Shown here: piece by piece, positions 1 through 8,355 of the stretch
How positions within the stretch are numbered: the first letter of the stretch is position 1
Layout: each line of letters opens with the position of its first letter
From: Bacillota bacterium
GTDB taxonomy: Bacteria; Bacillota; Clostridia; Oscillospirales; Acutalibacteraceae
Length of the DNA: 64,000 nucleotides
Assembly (NCBI GenBank): GCA_023458755.1
Contig: JAEWYE010000047.1
Coordinates: forward strand, 86,027 to 150,026
Direction: 5' to 3'
Notes under the pieces: model-generated
What the model was told of the DNA's origin: nothing
The model's input: the letters and a program-made list of their open reading frames with translations, nothing else
Databases searched by the model: none
Made by a program: the position numbers and the translations under genes

Positions 1-45
1 TAGAAGAAGCTGTCCTCGACTCTTAAAGTTAATAAAACACTGTAT

Positions 46-87
46 CATAAAATAAGGCTGACATCTGTTTAGAATGCCAGCCTTATT
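46..87 (-). terminator. Rho-independent terminator of the YfhO gene
   Basis: A ten-base stem (AATAAGGCTG pairing with CAGCCTTATT) with further CAT/ATG pairing encloses a short loop. On the minus strand it starts directly after the stop codon and is followed by a T-rich tract. The symmetrical A and T flanks mean it could work in both directions. Bases 1-45 to its left hold nothing I can identify. Confidence 0.75.
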
Positions 88-88
88 T

Positions 89-2758
89 TTATAAAGAGAA
101 ATATGCAAGCACAGGGAAAATATATATAACAACAATCACACCGATAAAAAGCAGCACAAATAATATGATTGCAGGAAATTCCAGACACTTAATTTTTTTG
201 TAACAGCCTCGTTTCAACAAAAATAATACAACAGCAAAGGCAAGCAAACCAATAACCGTTAAAATTAATCCGCCCTGAAAACCTTTCGGAATATACTCAA
301 TATCTATGATATTCGTTCCTTTGTTGAGCTTGACTGCCATAAACGCATCAAACACGCGTTGAATTTTTACCTTCTGATTATTCACGTGTATGCTGTAACC
401 GTCGTCATAAGAAATCGGTAAAAACAGATATTGATTATCTCCGTCGGCAACTGCTGTTCCAGTAATTTTATTGCCGGACTGTTTCAAATCCGCTGTTTTG
501 GTTTTAGAAACCGCCGATTTTAACGAATTCAAATCCACTCCAAACACACCGAATGACTTTGCACAAATACTTTTCAAAGCCTGAATTTCTACCCCAACAT
601 ATTCATTCGTATAAGTGCCAAGTTTTAAAAGTCCGTTATTGTTTTTCTTAGGATATGACGTTTCTACCGATTTGCCATTCACAGTAATATTGTAACTGCC
701 GTTGATTGCTTCCGCTAAATTATTCGATAAATTATCAAAGCAGTCAAAATACAGCGTTTGCGTCCCGCTTACATAAATATAATACGTGAGTGTTGCGTTT
801 TCATCAGAATTTTTCTTAATAACAGAAGTCATTCCGTCGCTGTCATCCAGTTCCACATTATCAGCAGTTGTAAACGGATAAGTTGTAATAAGGTTTTTAT
901 CAGTATTGAAAACAGCTTGAAACATACTTTGCTGAATACCCATACGAGAAGTTTCGGGTAGATTTTGATATTCTTTAATATTATTCGTACTCATAATTGT
1001 GCCAATAGCAAGTGAAGGCGAATTTTTTACGATTGAAAAATATGGGTTCGAATATACGGTAGCACTATTTCGATTCAGTTCATTGGTATATACCACCGAA
1101 TACTTATTACCGAGTATGGCATCGGAAAACTCGGTGCCGCCGCAGGAGCTTACTTCCATCCAGTAAGACGAGTACCCCAACTTTTTCATGGTGTACATAT
1201 AATCTTTCCCGGTCAGAGAAGTATAATGATTTAAGGTATTGTAACCCAACCCGCCAATGAGATTTACATCAAAATACTTTTTATTGTTTTTCACTCGGTA
1301 CAATCCGGCATCATTGATTTTTCCGCTTAAATCCGTTACATACCGATAGGGTTCTGATGAATTTGCCGCAGAACCCAAAAAGATATTTCCTGAAAATATT
1401 GCTTGACATATAACTGTAAGGCAAAGCAAAAAAGAAAAAATCCGATTGTTTATAGAATGATGTTTATATGCAAGCATTATACAAAAATACAAAAGCGCGG
1501 ATGCCAGTGCAAAAATGCCAAACAGCTTAAAAGAATCCCGGTTTTCCCATAATGAACGGGTATAAACGGACAATATGCTGTAACCGCTGTCAAACAGTAA
1601 TATCGCAAGCATAACCGTACCGAAAAAAGCGATTGCCAAACCGACTGTGACAAGCAGATTGCTGCCTCTTTGGAATGTTTCATTTTCTATATTCATTTTT
1701 GAGATTGCGCCTGCAAGAAGAATCAGACCCAAGAATACAAGAATATATCCGAACCTTGTCGGAAATGCCTGGTAACTGCCTGTATGCCACATCTTATTAA
1801 CCGGTTCCAAAATAAGCGGAATGAGCAGAAACAGGAATACTATAAGTGCTGTTATTTGCTTTTTATTTTCGCGATCCAAAACAAGCGGCAAAACTGGAAG
1901 TACGGCAAGTACAGCACTTGAACACAGCAAAATCATTAAAGTAGTATAAAGATTGGTGAAGAAACTCCCGCTGGCAACACTTTTTACTAAACCTACCGTT
2001 CTGGCGGAATCCACATACTGCACCAATGACGGAAGCCACACTACCGCTGTAATAAACGCTACCAATACAGTAGCCACACCAAGCAGTAAAATGCTCTTGC
2101 GCCGCTTTTCTCTGCCTGTAAAAAATAATATATATATGCCAAACGAAAGTACAAGGAAAAGAACAACCATATAGCTTAAATAAAAATTAATTGTCATGGT
2201 AGCGGAAAAAGCAAGAACAAACATCCAAATTTTATCCTGCTCAATCAGCAGATCAAGCCCAATCAACAGAATTGGAAAGATACACATCATATCAAGCCAG
2301 ACAATATTCTGAAAATAGAGCATGGTATATCCGCAAAACGCGTACATGATGGACAGTGCAGCATTCTGCATCAGATTAAGCTTTTTAAACTGTCTGCCAA
2401 AGAACACACTTGCGGTATAAGCACATAGTGACATTTTCAGCAGCACAAGAATATTTACAAATAAATAAATGTCATTTGAATTTATAAAAGCTACCAAAAA
2501 CGAAAACGGACTTGAAATAAAGAACAAAAAAACGCCCCAAAAACTCATGCCGCCAGCATTTGCAAGATTCAAAAACATGTTTGACTGCCCGGATAATATA
2601 TTTTTAAAGTCAAGTAGAATCGGTATGACTTGTTGTTTCATATCACACCAGGCAACCGTTTGTACTCCAAACGGATACAAATGATAGGTGTAATAAATTT
2701 GCAAAACGAGTGCTACCGTTATAATCGGAGCAAGCAAATAATACCAGCGTTTTTTCAT
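89..2758 (-). CDS. YfhO family multi-pass membrane protein
   Basis: An 889-residue protein whose first ~460 residues are a series of hydrophobic segments. A long hydrophilic, presumably extracellular domain follows (about 470-835), and two membrane spans lie at the C-terminus (about 840-885). This is the architecture of the YfhO family (PF09586), GT-C-like membrane proteins. B. subtilis YfhO is linked to glycosylation of lipoteichoic acid, so a role in cell-surface glycosylation is inferred here, not shown. The ATG at 2758 has GAGGGT six bases upstream. It is a single-gene unit with its own promoter and terminator. No partner glycosyltransferase (CsbB-like) is adjacent. Confidence 0.85.
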   Translation of the reverse strand: MKKRWYYLLAPIITVALVLQIYYTYHLYPFGVQTVAWCDMKQQVIPILLDFKNILSGQSNMFLNLANAGGMSFWGVFLFFISSPFSFLVAFINSNDIYLFVNILVLLKMSLCAYTASVFFGRQFKKLNLMQNAALSIMYAFCGYTMLYFQNIVWLDMMCIFPILLIGLDLLIEQDKIWMFVLAFSATMTINFYLSYMVVLFLVLSFGIYILFFTGREKRRKSILLLGVATVLVAFITAVVWLPSLVQYVDSARTVGLVKSVASGSFFTNLYTTLMILLCSSAVLAVLPVLPLVLDRENKKQITALIVFLFLLIPLILEPVNKMWHTGSYQAFPTRFGYILVFLGLILLAGAISKMNIENETFQRGSNLLVTVGLAIAFFGTVMLAILLFDSGYSILSVYTRSLWENRDSFKLFGIFALASALLYFCIMLAYKHHSINNRIFSFLLCLTVICQAIFSGNIFLGSAANSSEPYRYVTDLSGKINDAGLYRVKNNKKYFDVNLIGGLGYNTLNHYTSLTGKDYMYTMKKLGYSSYWMEVSSCGGTEFSDAILGNKYSVVYTNELNRNSATVYSNPYFSIVKNSPSLAIGTIMSTNNIKEYQNLPETSRMGIQQSMFQAVFNTDKNLITTYPFTTADNVELDDSDGMTSVIKKNSDENATLTYYIYVSGTQTLYFDCFDNLSNNLAEAINGSYNITVNGKSVETSYPKKNNNGLLKLGTYTNEYVGVEIQALKSICAKSFGVFGVDLNSLKSAVSKTKTADLKQSGNKITGTAVADGDNQYLFLPISYDDGYSIHVNNQKVKIQRVFDAFMAVKLNKGTNIIDIEYIPKGFQGGLILTVIGLLAFAVVLFLLKRGCYKKIKCLEFPAIILFVLLFIGVIVVIYIFPVLAYFSL

Positions 2759-2797
2759 TTACATACCCTCGAAAGAAAATTCAAATAAACATTATAT

Positions 2798-2826
2798 AGT
2801 ATAAAGAAAATTTTTAAATAATGCAA
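2798..2826 (-). promoter_or_regulatory. Sigma-A promoter of the YfhO gene
   Basis: TTGCAT at 2821-2826 and TATACT at 2798-2803 on the minus strand are separated by 17 bases. They lie about 40 bases upstream of the start codon, in an AT-rich gap. The call rests on sequence match only. Confidence 0.55.
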
Positions 2827-2856
2827 CCATGTTCTTCAAAGTTGAAAGAAACCGGC

Positions 2857-2890
2857 AAAAAGAAAGCCCACGTTTCTACGCGGACTTTCT
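2857..2890 (-). terminator. Terminator of tyrS
   Basis: A twelve-pair stem with two G-T wobbles (AGAAAG... pairing with ...CTTTCT) and a loop of about six bases is followed by a T-run on the minus strand. It sits 35 bases after the tyrS stop. Confidence 0.75.
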
Positions 2891-2924
2891 AAGATTAATT
2901 TCTAATAAAGAGTAAATCGCAGAC

Positions 2925-4151
2925 TTAGTCTAAAGTAATTTTATGAAATACTTTCTTACCTTTTTTAATCACAATAAATTGCTGATCAAAATCAGTCACA
3001 GAGAGTTTTGCGGTTACCGAAACAACTTTAGCATCGTTTATCGAAATACCGCCCTGCTCAATCAAGCGTCTCCCCTCACCTTTTGACGGTGCAAGTTTCG
3101 CTTTTACCAGCAAATCCAATACCGCAATCTGTCCGTCTGTAAAATCAGACGGAGAAATCGTTGTAGAAGGCATATTATCTGTATTAGCACCGGCACTGAA
3201 AAGTGCTCTGGCACCTTCCTGCGCTTTTTGTGCTTCTTCTTCACCGTGGATGAGCTTGGTAACCTCAAACGCTAATATTTCTTTAGCTTTATTGAGTTCA
3301 CTGCCCTCCAGCTTTGCGAGTTCATCAATTTGGGAAAGAGGCAAGAATGTCAATATTTTCAGGCACCGGATTACATCCGCATCATCTACATTGCGCCAGT
3401 ACTGGTAGAAATCGAACGGCGAGGTTTTTTGCGGGTCAAGCCAAACAGCGCCTTTCTCGGTTTTCCCCATCTTTTTGCCTTCGCTTGTAGTCAGCAAAGT
3501 AAAGGTCATGCCATACGCCTCTTTGGCTTTAGAGCGGCGTATAAGTTCAACACCGTAAATAATATTGCTCCACTGATCGTCGCCGCCAAGCTCCAGCGCA
3601 CAGTCATAACGGTTGTTTAGTTCAAGAAAATCATAGCTTTGCATAATCATGTAGTTGAGCTCAAAGAAGGAAAGGCCACGTTCTAAACGCTGTTTATAGC
3701 ACTCAGCGGCAAGCATACGATTTACGGAAAAATGTACGCCGACTTCACGCAAAAAATTTATATAGTTTAAGTTTAAAAGCCAGTCGCCATTATTGACCAT
3801 AATTGCCTTGCCATCGGAAAAATCAATCAGCCTTGACATTTGCTTTTGGAAGCAGGTAATGTTATGGTCAATTTCTTCTTTTGTGAGCATTTTGCGCATA
3901 TCTGTTTTGCCGGATGGATCACCGATCATGCCGGTTCCGCCGCCAAACAAAGCAATCGGGAGATGCCCCGCACGCTGCATGTGCGCCATAACCATAATCT
4001 GCACAAAGTGGCCGACATGCAGGCTGTCTGCCGTAGGGTCAAAGCCGATATAAAACGTAATTTTCCCATTGTTAAGCAGATCTTTGATTTTTTCTTCATT
4101 TGTCATTTGCGCGATTAATCCACGCGCCTTGAGTTCATCGAATACTCCCAT
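2925..4151 (-). CDS. tyrS: Tyrosyl-tRNA synthetase
   Basis: This class I synthetase charges tRNA-Tyr with tyrosine in the cytoplasm. The 408-residue length is normal for bacterial TyrRS. The HIGH-type signature appears as HVGH (45-48) and the KMSKS-type loop as KMGKT (227-231). Residues ~345-405 form an S4 RNA-binding domain beginning near PSKGEGRRLIEQGGI. The ATG is preceded by GGAGGTATTTACAA. Expression is under a T-box leader directly upstream, so transcription should rise when uncharged tRNA-Tyr accumulates. Confidence 0.97.
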   Translation of the reverse strand: MGVFDELKARGLIAQMTNEEKIKDLLNNGKITFYIGFDPTADSLHVGHFVQIMVMAHMQRAGHLPIALFGGGTGMIGDPSGKTDMRKMLTKEEIDHNITCFQKQMSRLIDFSDGKAIMVNNGDWLLNLNYINFLREVGVHFSVNRMLAAECYKQRLERGLSFFELNYMIMQSYDFLELNNRYDCALELGGDDQWSNIIYGVELIRRSKAKEAYGMTFTLLTTSEGKKMGKTEKGAVWLDPQKTSPFDFYQYWRNVDDADVIRCLKILTFLPLSQIDELAKLEGSELNKAKEILAFEVTKLIHGEEEAQKAQEGARALFSAGANTDNMPSTTISPSDFTDGQIAVLDLLVKAKLAPSKGEGRRLIEQGGISINDAKVVSVTAKLSVTDFDQQFIVIKKGKKVFHKITLD

Positions 4152-4189
4152 TTGTAAATACCTCCATATTTCTCTGGGGGCCTATACAT

Positions 4190-4470
4190 AAAAAACGCCC
4201 CCTGCATTTTGCAGAGGGCGGAATAACCGCGGTACCACCTCAGTTCGCCGCAGCTTCACAGATACGGCCTTACGGGTACATTTTATAATACCCCTGTGCT
4301 TTAACGTACACAACTACGGCAAAATCTAATAACCTGCAATTTACTCAATCGCAATGCGTTCAATCAGCAGCTCCGGAATGTATTTCTGCCAATTCTTGCT
4401 CCCGCTTTCACCAACCGCGGATTCTCTTTGCCAAGCAAATTGACATACTTCTTTCCATCTCAGCCATTAG
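4190..4470 (-). ncRNA. T-box leader (tRNA-Tyr sensing) of tyrS
   Basis: On the minus strand, the highly conserved T-box core AGGTGGTACCGCGG (4227-4240) lies just before a terminator hairpin (CGCCC.CTGC/GCAG.GGGCG, 4196-4220) that runs into six T residues. The leader is about 280 bases, the usual size. A UAC triplet at 4380-4382, in the context GAAATACATTCC, is a good candidate for the tyrosine specifier codon and fits the downstream gene. Binding of uncharged tRNA-Tyr to the T-box bulge should favour the antiterminator. The specifier assignment was made by eye, without folding. Confidence 0.93.
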
Positions 4471-4476
4471 ATAATA

Positions 4477-4505
4477 ATTATAGCTAACTTGACTTTACTT
4501 GTCAA
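4477..4505 (-). promoter_or_regulatory. Consensus sigma-A promoter for the tyrS T-box transcript
   Basis: A perfect TTGACA (4500-4505) and a perfect TATAAT (4477-4482) are separated by 17 bases. The -35 hexamer lies within the last codons of recN, so the tyrS unit starts inside the upstream gene. Confidence 0.85.
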
Positions 4506-6180
4506 GTCCTTCCGCCATATTCAGCATCTCTTCTGCATTTTGAAGCATCAAGGGTGTAATTTGAGCGCCACCCATAATTCTTGCAAGTTCCTTTTTTCTT
4601 CCCTCAAAATTCAGCGGAACTACATCGGTGAAAGTTTTGTTGTCTTTTACGTGCTTTTCAATCAGCAAATGACTGCCCGCCAGCGCGGCAATCTGCGCGG
4701 AATGAGTAACACAAATTACCTGCCGGCTGTTTGCGGCCTCGCGCAGTTTTAATCCCACTTTTTGTGCTGCGCTTCCGCTGATACCGGTATCCACCTCATC
4801 AAAAATAAGGGTATCGATTTCATCTTTATCGGCAAGTACTGTTTTTATTGCAAGCATAATACGGGATAATTCACCACCGGACGCAATTTTTGCAATTGGC
4901 TTCGCCGGTTCACCGGGATTAGTGGAAATAAGGAACTGAATTTTATCACAGCCAATCGTATTGAGCGGGCAGCGTTCTTGCTCCACTTCAAAATCAACTC
5001 CCGGCATATCCAAAAACTTCAGTTCAGCTTTCACTTTTTTTGCGAATTCATCGGCAGCGATTTTCCGGCGCTGCGAAAGCTCCTTCGCCAGATGAATCGC
5101 TTCTTCCTTCGCCGCCTGATATTCTTTGGTCAGTTTTTCAATTCGTTCATCGGAAAGCTCTATATCATTAAGTTCTGTCTTGCATTTATCTAAAAAATCC
5201 AGCATGGTTTCTTCGGACTCACCGTATTTTAGGCTCAGACGGTAAATCCTATCCAGACGGTTCTCAATATTCTCCAATTCTGCCGGATTATACTCCAATT
5301 GTGAAGAAAAATTGCGGAGTTCTTCGCTGCAGTCCTCCAAAGTATACGAAATTTCTTTCAGCTTGGAGGTTAATGTACTCAATGCAGGCAAGTAGCGCTC
5401 CGTTTCTGCCAAAGTATTCGCTACATTTGAAATAGCGGTCAACGTGCCGTCGGTGTTTTCATCCCCGTCCAAAACATTTTTGGCCATGTTGATGGAAGAG
5501 GCTATTTTCCCACTGTTTAAATACATGGTTCGCTGCTCTGTAAGTTCCTGCTGTTCTCCAACATGCAAATCTGCCGCTTCCAACTCGTCGATTTGATATT
5601 TTAACAAGTCTATACGTCTGGATTTTTGTTCTTCGTCCATATTATAGGAGTCCAAATCATTTTTTATGCGCTTCAGGTTTTCAAACGCATTTTGGTAATC
5701 AGTAAGAAGTCCTTCAAAAGAGCCAATACGGTCAATATAACGTATATGTAAATCGGGTGAAAGTAAATCATAGCTTTCGTGCTGACCATGAATATTAATA
5801 AGCAGCACACCGATTTGCTTTAGTATCGATACTGTTGCAGGGCGGCCGTTAATTCGGCAGACTGCTTTTCCGTCCAGACTAATTTCGCGTTGTATCAGCA
5901 GTGTACCGTCTTCTTCCGGCTCATAGCCAAACGAACGTAGGGCTTCTAAAGCATGTGAACCTACATTTGTAAAGGTAGCACTTACAAATGCAGATTTTTC
6001 ACCGCTGCGAATAATTTCACGTGAAGTACGTTCGCCTAAAATTGCATTGATCGAATCGATTACAATAGATTTTCCCGCGCCAGTTTCTCCGGTCAACACA
6101 TTCAAGCCGGAATGAAAAGGAATTCCGGATTTTTCAATAACAGCGATATTCTCAATATAAAGCTGTGAAAGCATTGCCAT
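4495..6180 (-). CDS. recN: DNA repair protein RecN
   Basis: An SMC-like ATPase of double-strand break repair. The Walker A motif GETGAGKS lies near the N-terminus. A long coiled-coil middle (about 150-360) is followed by the ABC signature SGGELSRIMLA and the Walker B region LIFDEVDTGISG near residue 470. The length of about 560 matches the family. I chose the ATG at 6180 because AAAGGA lies five bases upstream. An ATG two codons earlier overlaps that ribosome site. It is the last gene of the folD-dxs-tlyA-nadK-argR-recN run, a classic Firmicutes order. Confidence 0.96.
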   Translation of the reverse strand: MAMLSQLYIENIAVIEKSGIPFHSGLNVLTGETGAGKSIVIDSINAILGERTSREIIRSGEKSAFVSATFTNVGSHALEALRSFGYEPEEDGTLLIQREISLDGKAVCRINGRPATVSILKQIGVLLINIHGQHESYDLLSPDLHIRYIDRIGSFEGLLTDYQNAFENLKRIKNDLDSYNMDEEQKSRRIDLLKYQIDELEAADLHVGEQQELTEQRTMYLNSGKIASSINMAKNVLDGDENTDGTLTAISNVANTLAETERYLPALSTLTSKLKEISYTLEDCSEELRNFSSQLEYNPAELENIENRLDRIYRLSLKYGESEETMLDFLDKCKTELNDIELSDERIEKLTKEYQAAKEEAIHLAKELSQRRKIAADEFAKKVKAELKFLDMPGVDFEVEQERCPLNTIGCDKIQFLISTNPGEPAKPIAKIASGGELSRIMLAIKTVLADKDEIDTLIFDEVDTGISGSAAQKVGLKLREAANSRQVICVTHSAQIAALAGSHLLIEKHVKDNKTFTDVVPLNFEGRKKELARIMGGAQITPLMLQNAEEMLNMAEGLDK

Positions 6181-6221
6181 GACCATCCTTTCGCAGAAAA
6201 TAGACTTGAAAAAATAAGGCT

Positions 6222-6677
6222 TTACTTGTTAACTATCAGTTTTTTCAAGTCTGTCAAATGCTGCATCGCGTAATTTTCATCTCTGCATAAAACAAAAATC
6301 GTATCGTCGCCTGCAAGCGTACCCACGACGCCATCCCAATGAATGGAATCCATAGCAGCACATACCGCCTGTGCCATACCGGTCAAACATTTTATCGAAA
6401 CAATATTGCCGCCGCGGTCGACCGATACTGCTGAATCCGCAAATAAAGAAAAGAATTTAGACGAAATATCTTTGGATGCATCTTTGCCGGTCGCGTATTT
6501 GTAATTTCCGTCACTGGATAGGGTTTTAATTAATCGAAGCTCTTTGATATCACGTGAAACTGTAGCTTGTGTTACATCAAATCCGCCCTCTCGTAAAAGG
6601 CGCAGCAACTCATCCTGCGTATCAATATCATGCTCATGAATCAAGTCCAGTATTTTATCATGCCGTCTGGTTTTCAT
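6222..6677 (-). CDS. argR: Arginine repressor ArgR
   Basis: The transcriptional regulator of arginine biosynthesis and catabolism, also called AhrC. It is 151 residues from the ATG at 6677, which has AGAGGAGAA seven bases upstream. An in-frame ATG 42 bases earlier lacks such a site and would lie in nadK. Residues 1-70 are the winged helix with the signature TVSRDIKELRLI. The C-terminal half is the arginine-binding, hexamerising domain, with a GTLAGDDTIFV segment. The start is one base from the nadK stop, so translation is probably coupled. Its place between nadK and recN is typical of Firmicutes and says nothing special about its targets. Confidence 0.95.
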   Translation of the reverse strand: MKTRRHDKILDLIHEHDIDTQDELLRLLREGGFDVTQATVSRDIKELRLIKTLSSDGNYKYATGKDASKDISSKFFSLFADSAVSVDRGGNIVSIKCLTGMAQAVCAAMDSIHWDGVVGTLAGDDTIFVLCRDENYAMQHLTDLKKLIVNK

Positions 6678-6678
6678 G

Positions 6679-7536
6679 CTAAGTTCTCCTCTCTGCCAGT
6701 TTTTCATTGACCACTTCATAAAAGTTTTTATGTTTCAGCTTAATCAGCTTTGCTACCAGTTTGGAAGAAGAAAACGCAATGCTTTCGCCGTTTTGAATCT
6801 GAACCGATGTTTCACCGTCCAAGGTTAGAAAAATCTCGCTGTCATAATTGGATTTTGACAGCACATTAAGCTTGGAATCCGGACCAAAAACAACCGTTCG
6901 GGTAAAAAGGGAATGCGGGCAAATCGGTGTTAGGATTATGCACTGCATACTTGGGTCAATTACCGGGCCCCCGGCTGAAAGGGAGTATGCGGTCGAACCA
7001 GTCGGAGTCGCTATAATTAAGCCATCCGCCCGATAATCACAAACATTGTTATCGTTAAAGGATACCTTAAAATCAACAATTCTGGAAAGTGAGCCGCGCG
7101 CAATTACGGCATCATTTAAGGCGTAATACGTTTTGGTTTGTCCGCTACGTTCCAGTAATACGGAAAGCATCATACGGTTTTCAACTGAATAATTTCCGTC
7201 AACCAGATTCTTCAGATAATCAAGCTCATCCATCTCGAGTCCAGCAACAAAGCCCAGTCTGCCGACATTAATCCCCAAAATTGGCTTATCCGCCGCTGCC
7301 GCATGTTTCGCACAATGAATAATCGTTCCATCACCGCCAATAGCGATAACTACATCACAAGCTTCAATCATTTGACTAAAATCTTCACGAAAGTCAATTT
7401 CCATATTCGGAAAATAGTCCTGAAAGGATGATTCCATTAGAATATCTGCGTCAAACTTTCGGCATTTATTTATAATTTGCATCGTTTTGTTATGCGCATC
7501 CTGCTTGCTTAAGTTTGGAATCACCGCTATTTTCAA
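6679..7536 (-). CDS. nadK: NAD kinase
   Basis: Phosphorylates NAD to NADP. The diagnostic GGDGT motif is at 67-71. The NVGRLGFVA segment is near residue 90, and the glycine-rich TGSTAYSLSAGGP stretch near 180. The 285-residue length is standard. It starts with TTG at 7536 and has GGTGGTG eight bases upstream, four bases after the tlyA stop. argR follows after one base, so tlyA, nadK and argR should form one transcript. Confidence 0.95.
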   Translation of the reverse strand: MKIAVIPNLSKQDAHNKTMQIINKCRKFDADILMESSFQDYFPNMEIDFREDFSQMIEACDVVIAIGGDGTIIHCAKHAAAADKPILGINVGRLGFVAGLEMDELDYLKNLVDGNYSVENRMMLSVLLERSGQTKTYYALNDAVIARGSLSRIVDFKVSFNDNNVCDYRADGLIIATPTGSTAYSLSAGGPVIDPSMQCIILTPICPHSLFTRTVVFGPDSKLNVLSKSNYDSEIFLTLDGETSVQIQNGESIAFSSSKLVAKLIKLKHKNFYEVVNEKLAERRT

Positions 7537-7539
7537 TGA

Positions 7540-8355
7540 TTATTCACCACCATTCAGTTGTCTGTGAGATTCTTCAACAAGGTCAGCAACGTCCGCTGCT
7601 TGGTTTTTGACCGGTTGTTCTGATTTTTTAAGATGAATTAAATATTCAATATTTCCTTCCGGTCCTTTTACCGGAGAAAATGTATAATCCAGTATAGAAA
7701 AGCCGTTATTCAAGACAAAATCACAGATTTTTTCAATTACTTCCACATGAACTGCTTTGTCACGAACCACGCCTTTTTTGCCTACTTTACCTCTCCCCGC
7801 TTCAAATTGAGGCTTAATCAGGCATACCATTTCGCCGTCATCCGTCAGCAATCTGTGTGCGACGGGCAAAACGAGGCACAGGGAGATGAACGAAACATCT
7901 ACACTTGCAAACTCAATTTTATCCGGTACCTGTTCTTCGGTAATATAACGAATGTTGGTTCGCTCAAGGTTTACCACACGCTCATCCGTGCGCAGCTTCC
8001 AAGCAAGCTGACCATACCCGACATCAACCGAATACACTTTTTTTGCGCCGTTTTGCAGCATACAGTCGGTAAATCCGCCTGTAGAGGCACCAATATCCAT
8101 GCAGATTTTATTTTTTAAATCAATTGGAAATACAGACATTGCCTTTTCCAATTTTAAGCCTCCACGGCTCACATAGGGCATCGTTTCGCCGCGAACCTCA
8201 ATCTTCGTCGCAGTAGGCAGCATCGTACCGGGCTTATCCGATTTCTGATTATCCACATAAACATTGCCCATCATAATCATGACTCTTGCTTTTTCTCTGC
8301 TCTGGGCAAGACCCTGTTCAAAGACTAAGCAATCGAGTCTCTTTTTTTCAATCAC
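7540..8355 (-). CDS. tlyA: TlyA family rRNA (cytidine-2'-O)-methyltransferase
   Basis: An N-terminal S4 RNA-binding domain (first ~60 residues) is followed by an FtsJ/RrmJ-type SAM-dependent methyltransferase domain, with motif I as DIGASTGGFTD. TlyA proteins 2'-O-methylate 16S/23S rRNA. Many were first annotated as hemolysins, a label not supported by sequence. The likely start is GTG at 8355, with GGAG eight bases upstream, overlapping the dxs stop as GTGA. A GTG three codons earlier has no spacing for a ribosome site. The product is about 271 residues. Confidence 0.93.
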   Translation of the reverse strand: MIEKKRLDCLVFEQGLAQSREKARVMIMMGNVYVDNQKSDKPGTMLPTATKIEVRGETMPYVSRGGLKLEKAMSVFPIDLKNKICMDIGASTGGFTDCMLQNGAKKVYSVDVGYGQLAWKLRTDERVVNLERTNIRYITEEQVPDKIEFASVDVSFISLCLVLPVAHRLLTDDGEMVCLIKPQFEAGRGKVGKKGVVRDKAVHVEVIEKICDFVLNNGFSILDYTFSPVKGPEGNIEYLIHLKKSEQPVKNQAADVADLVEESHRQLNGGE

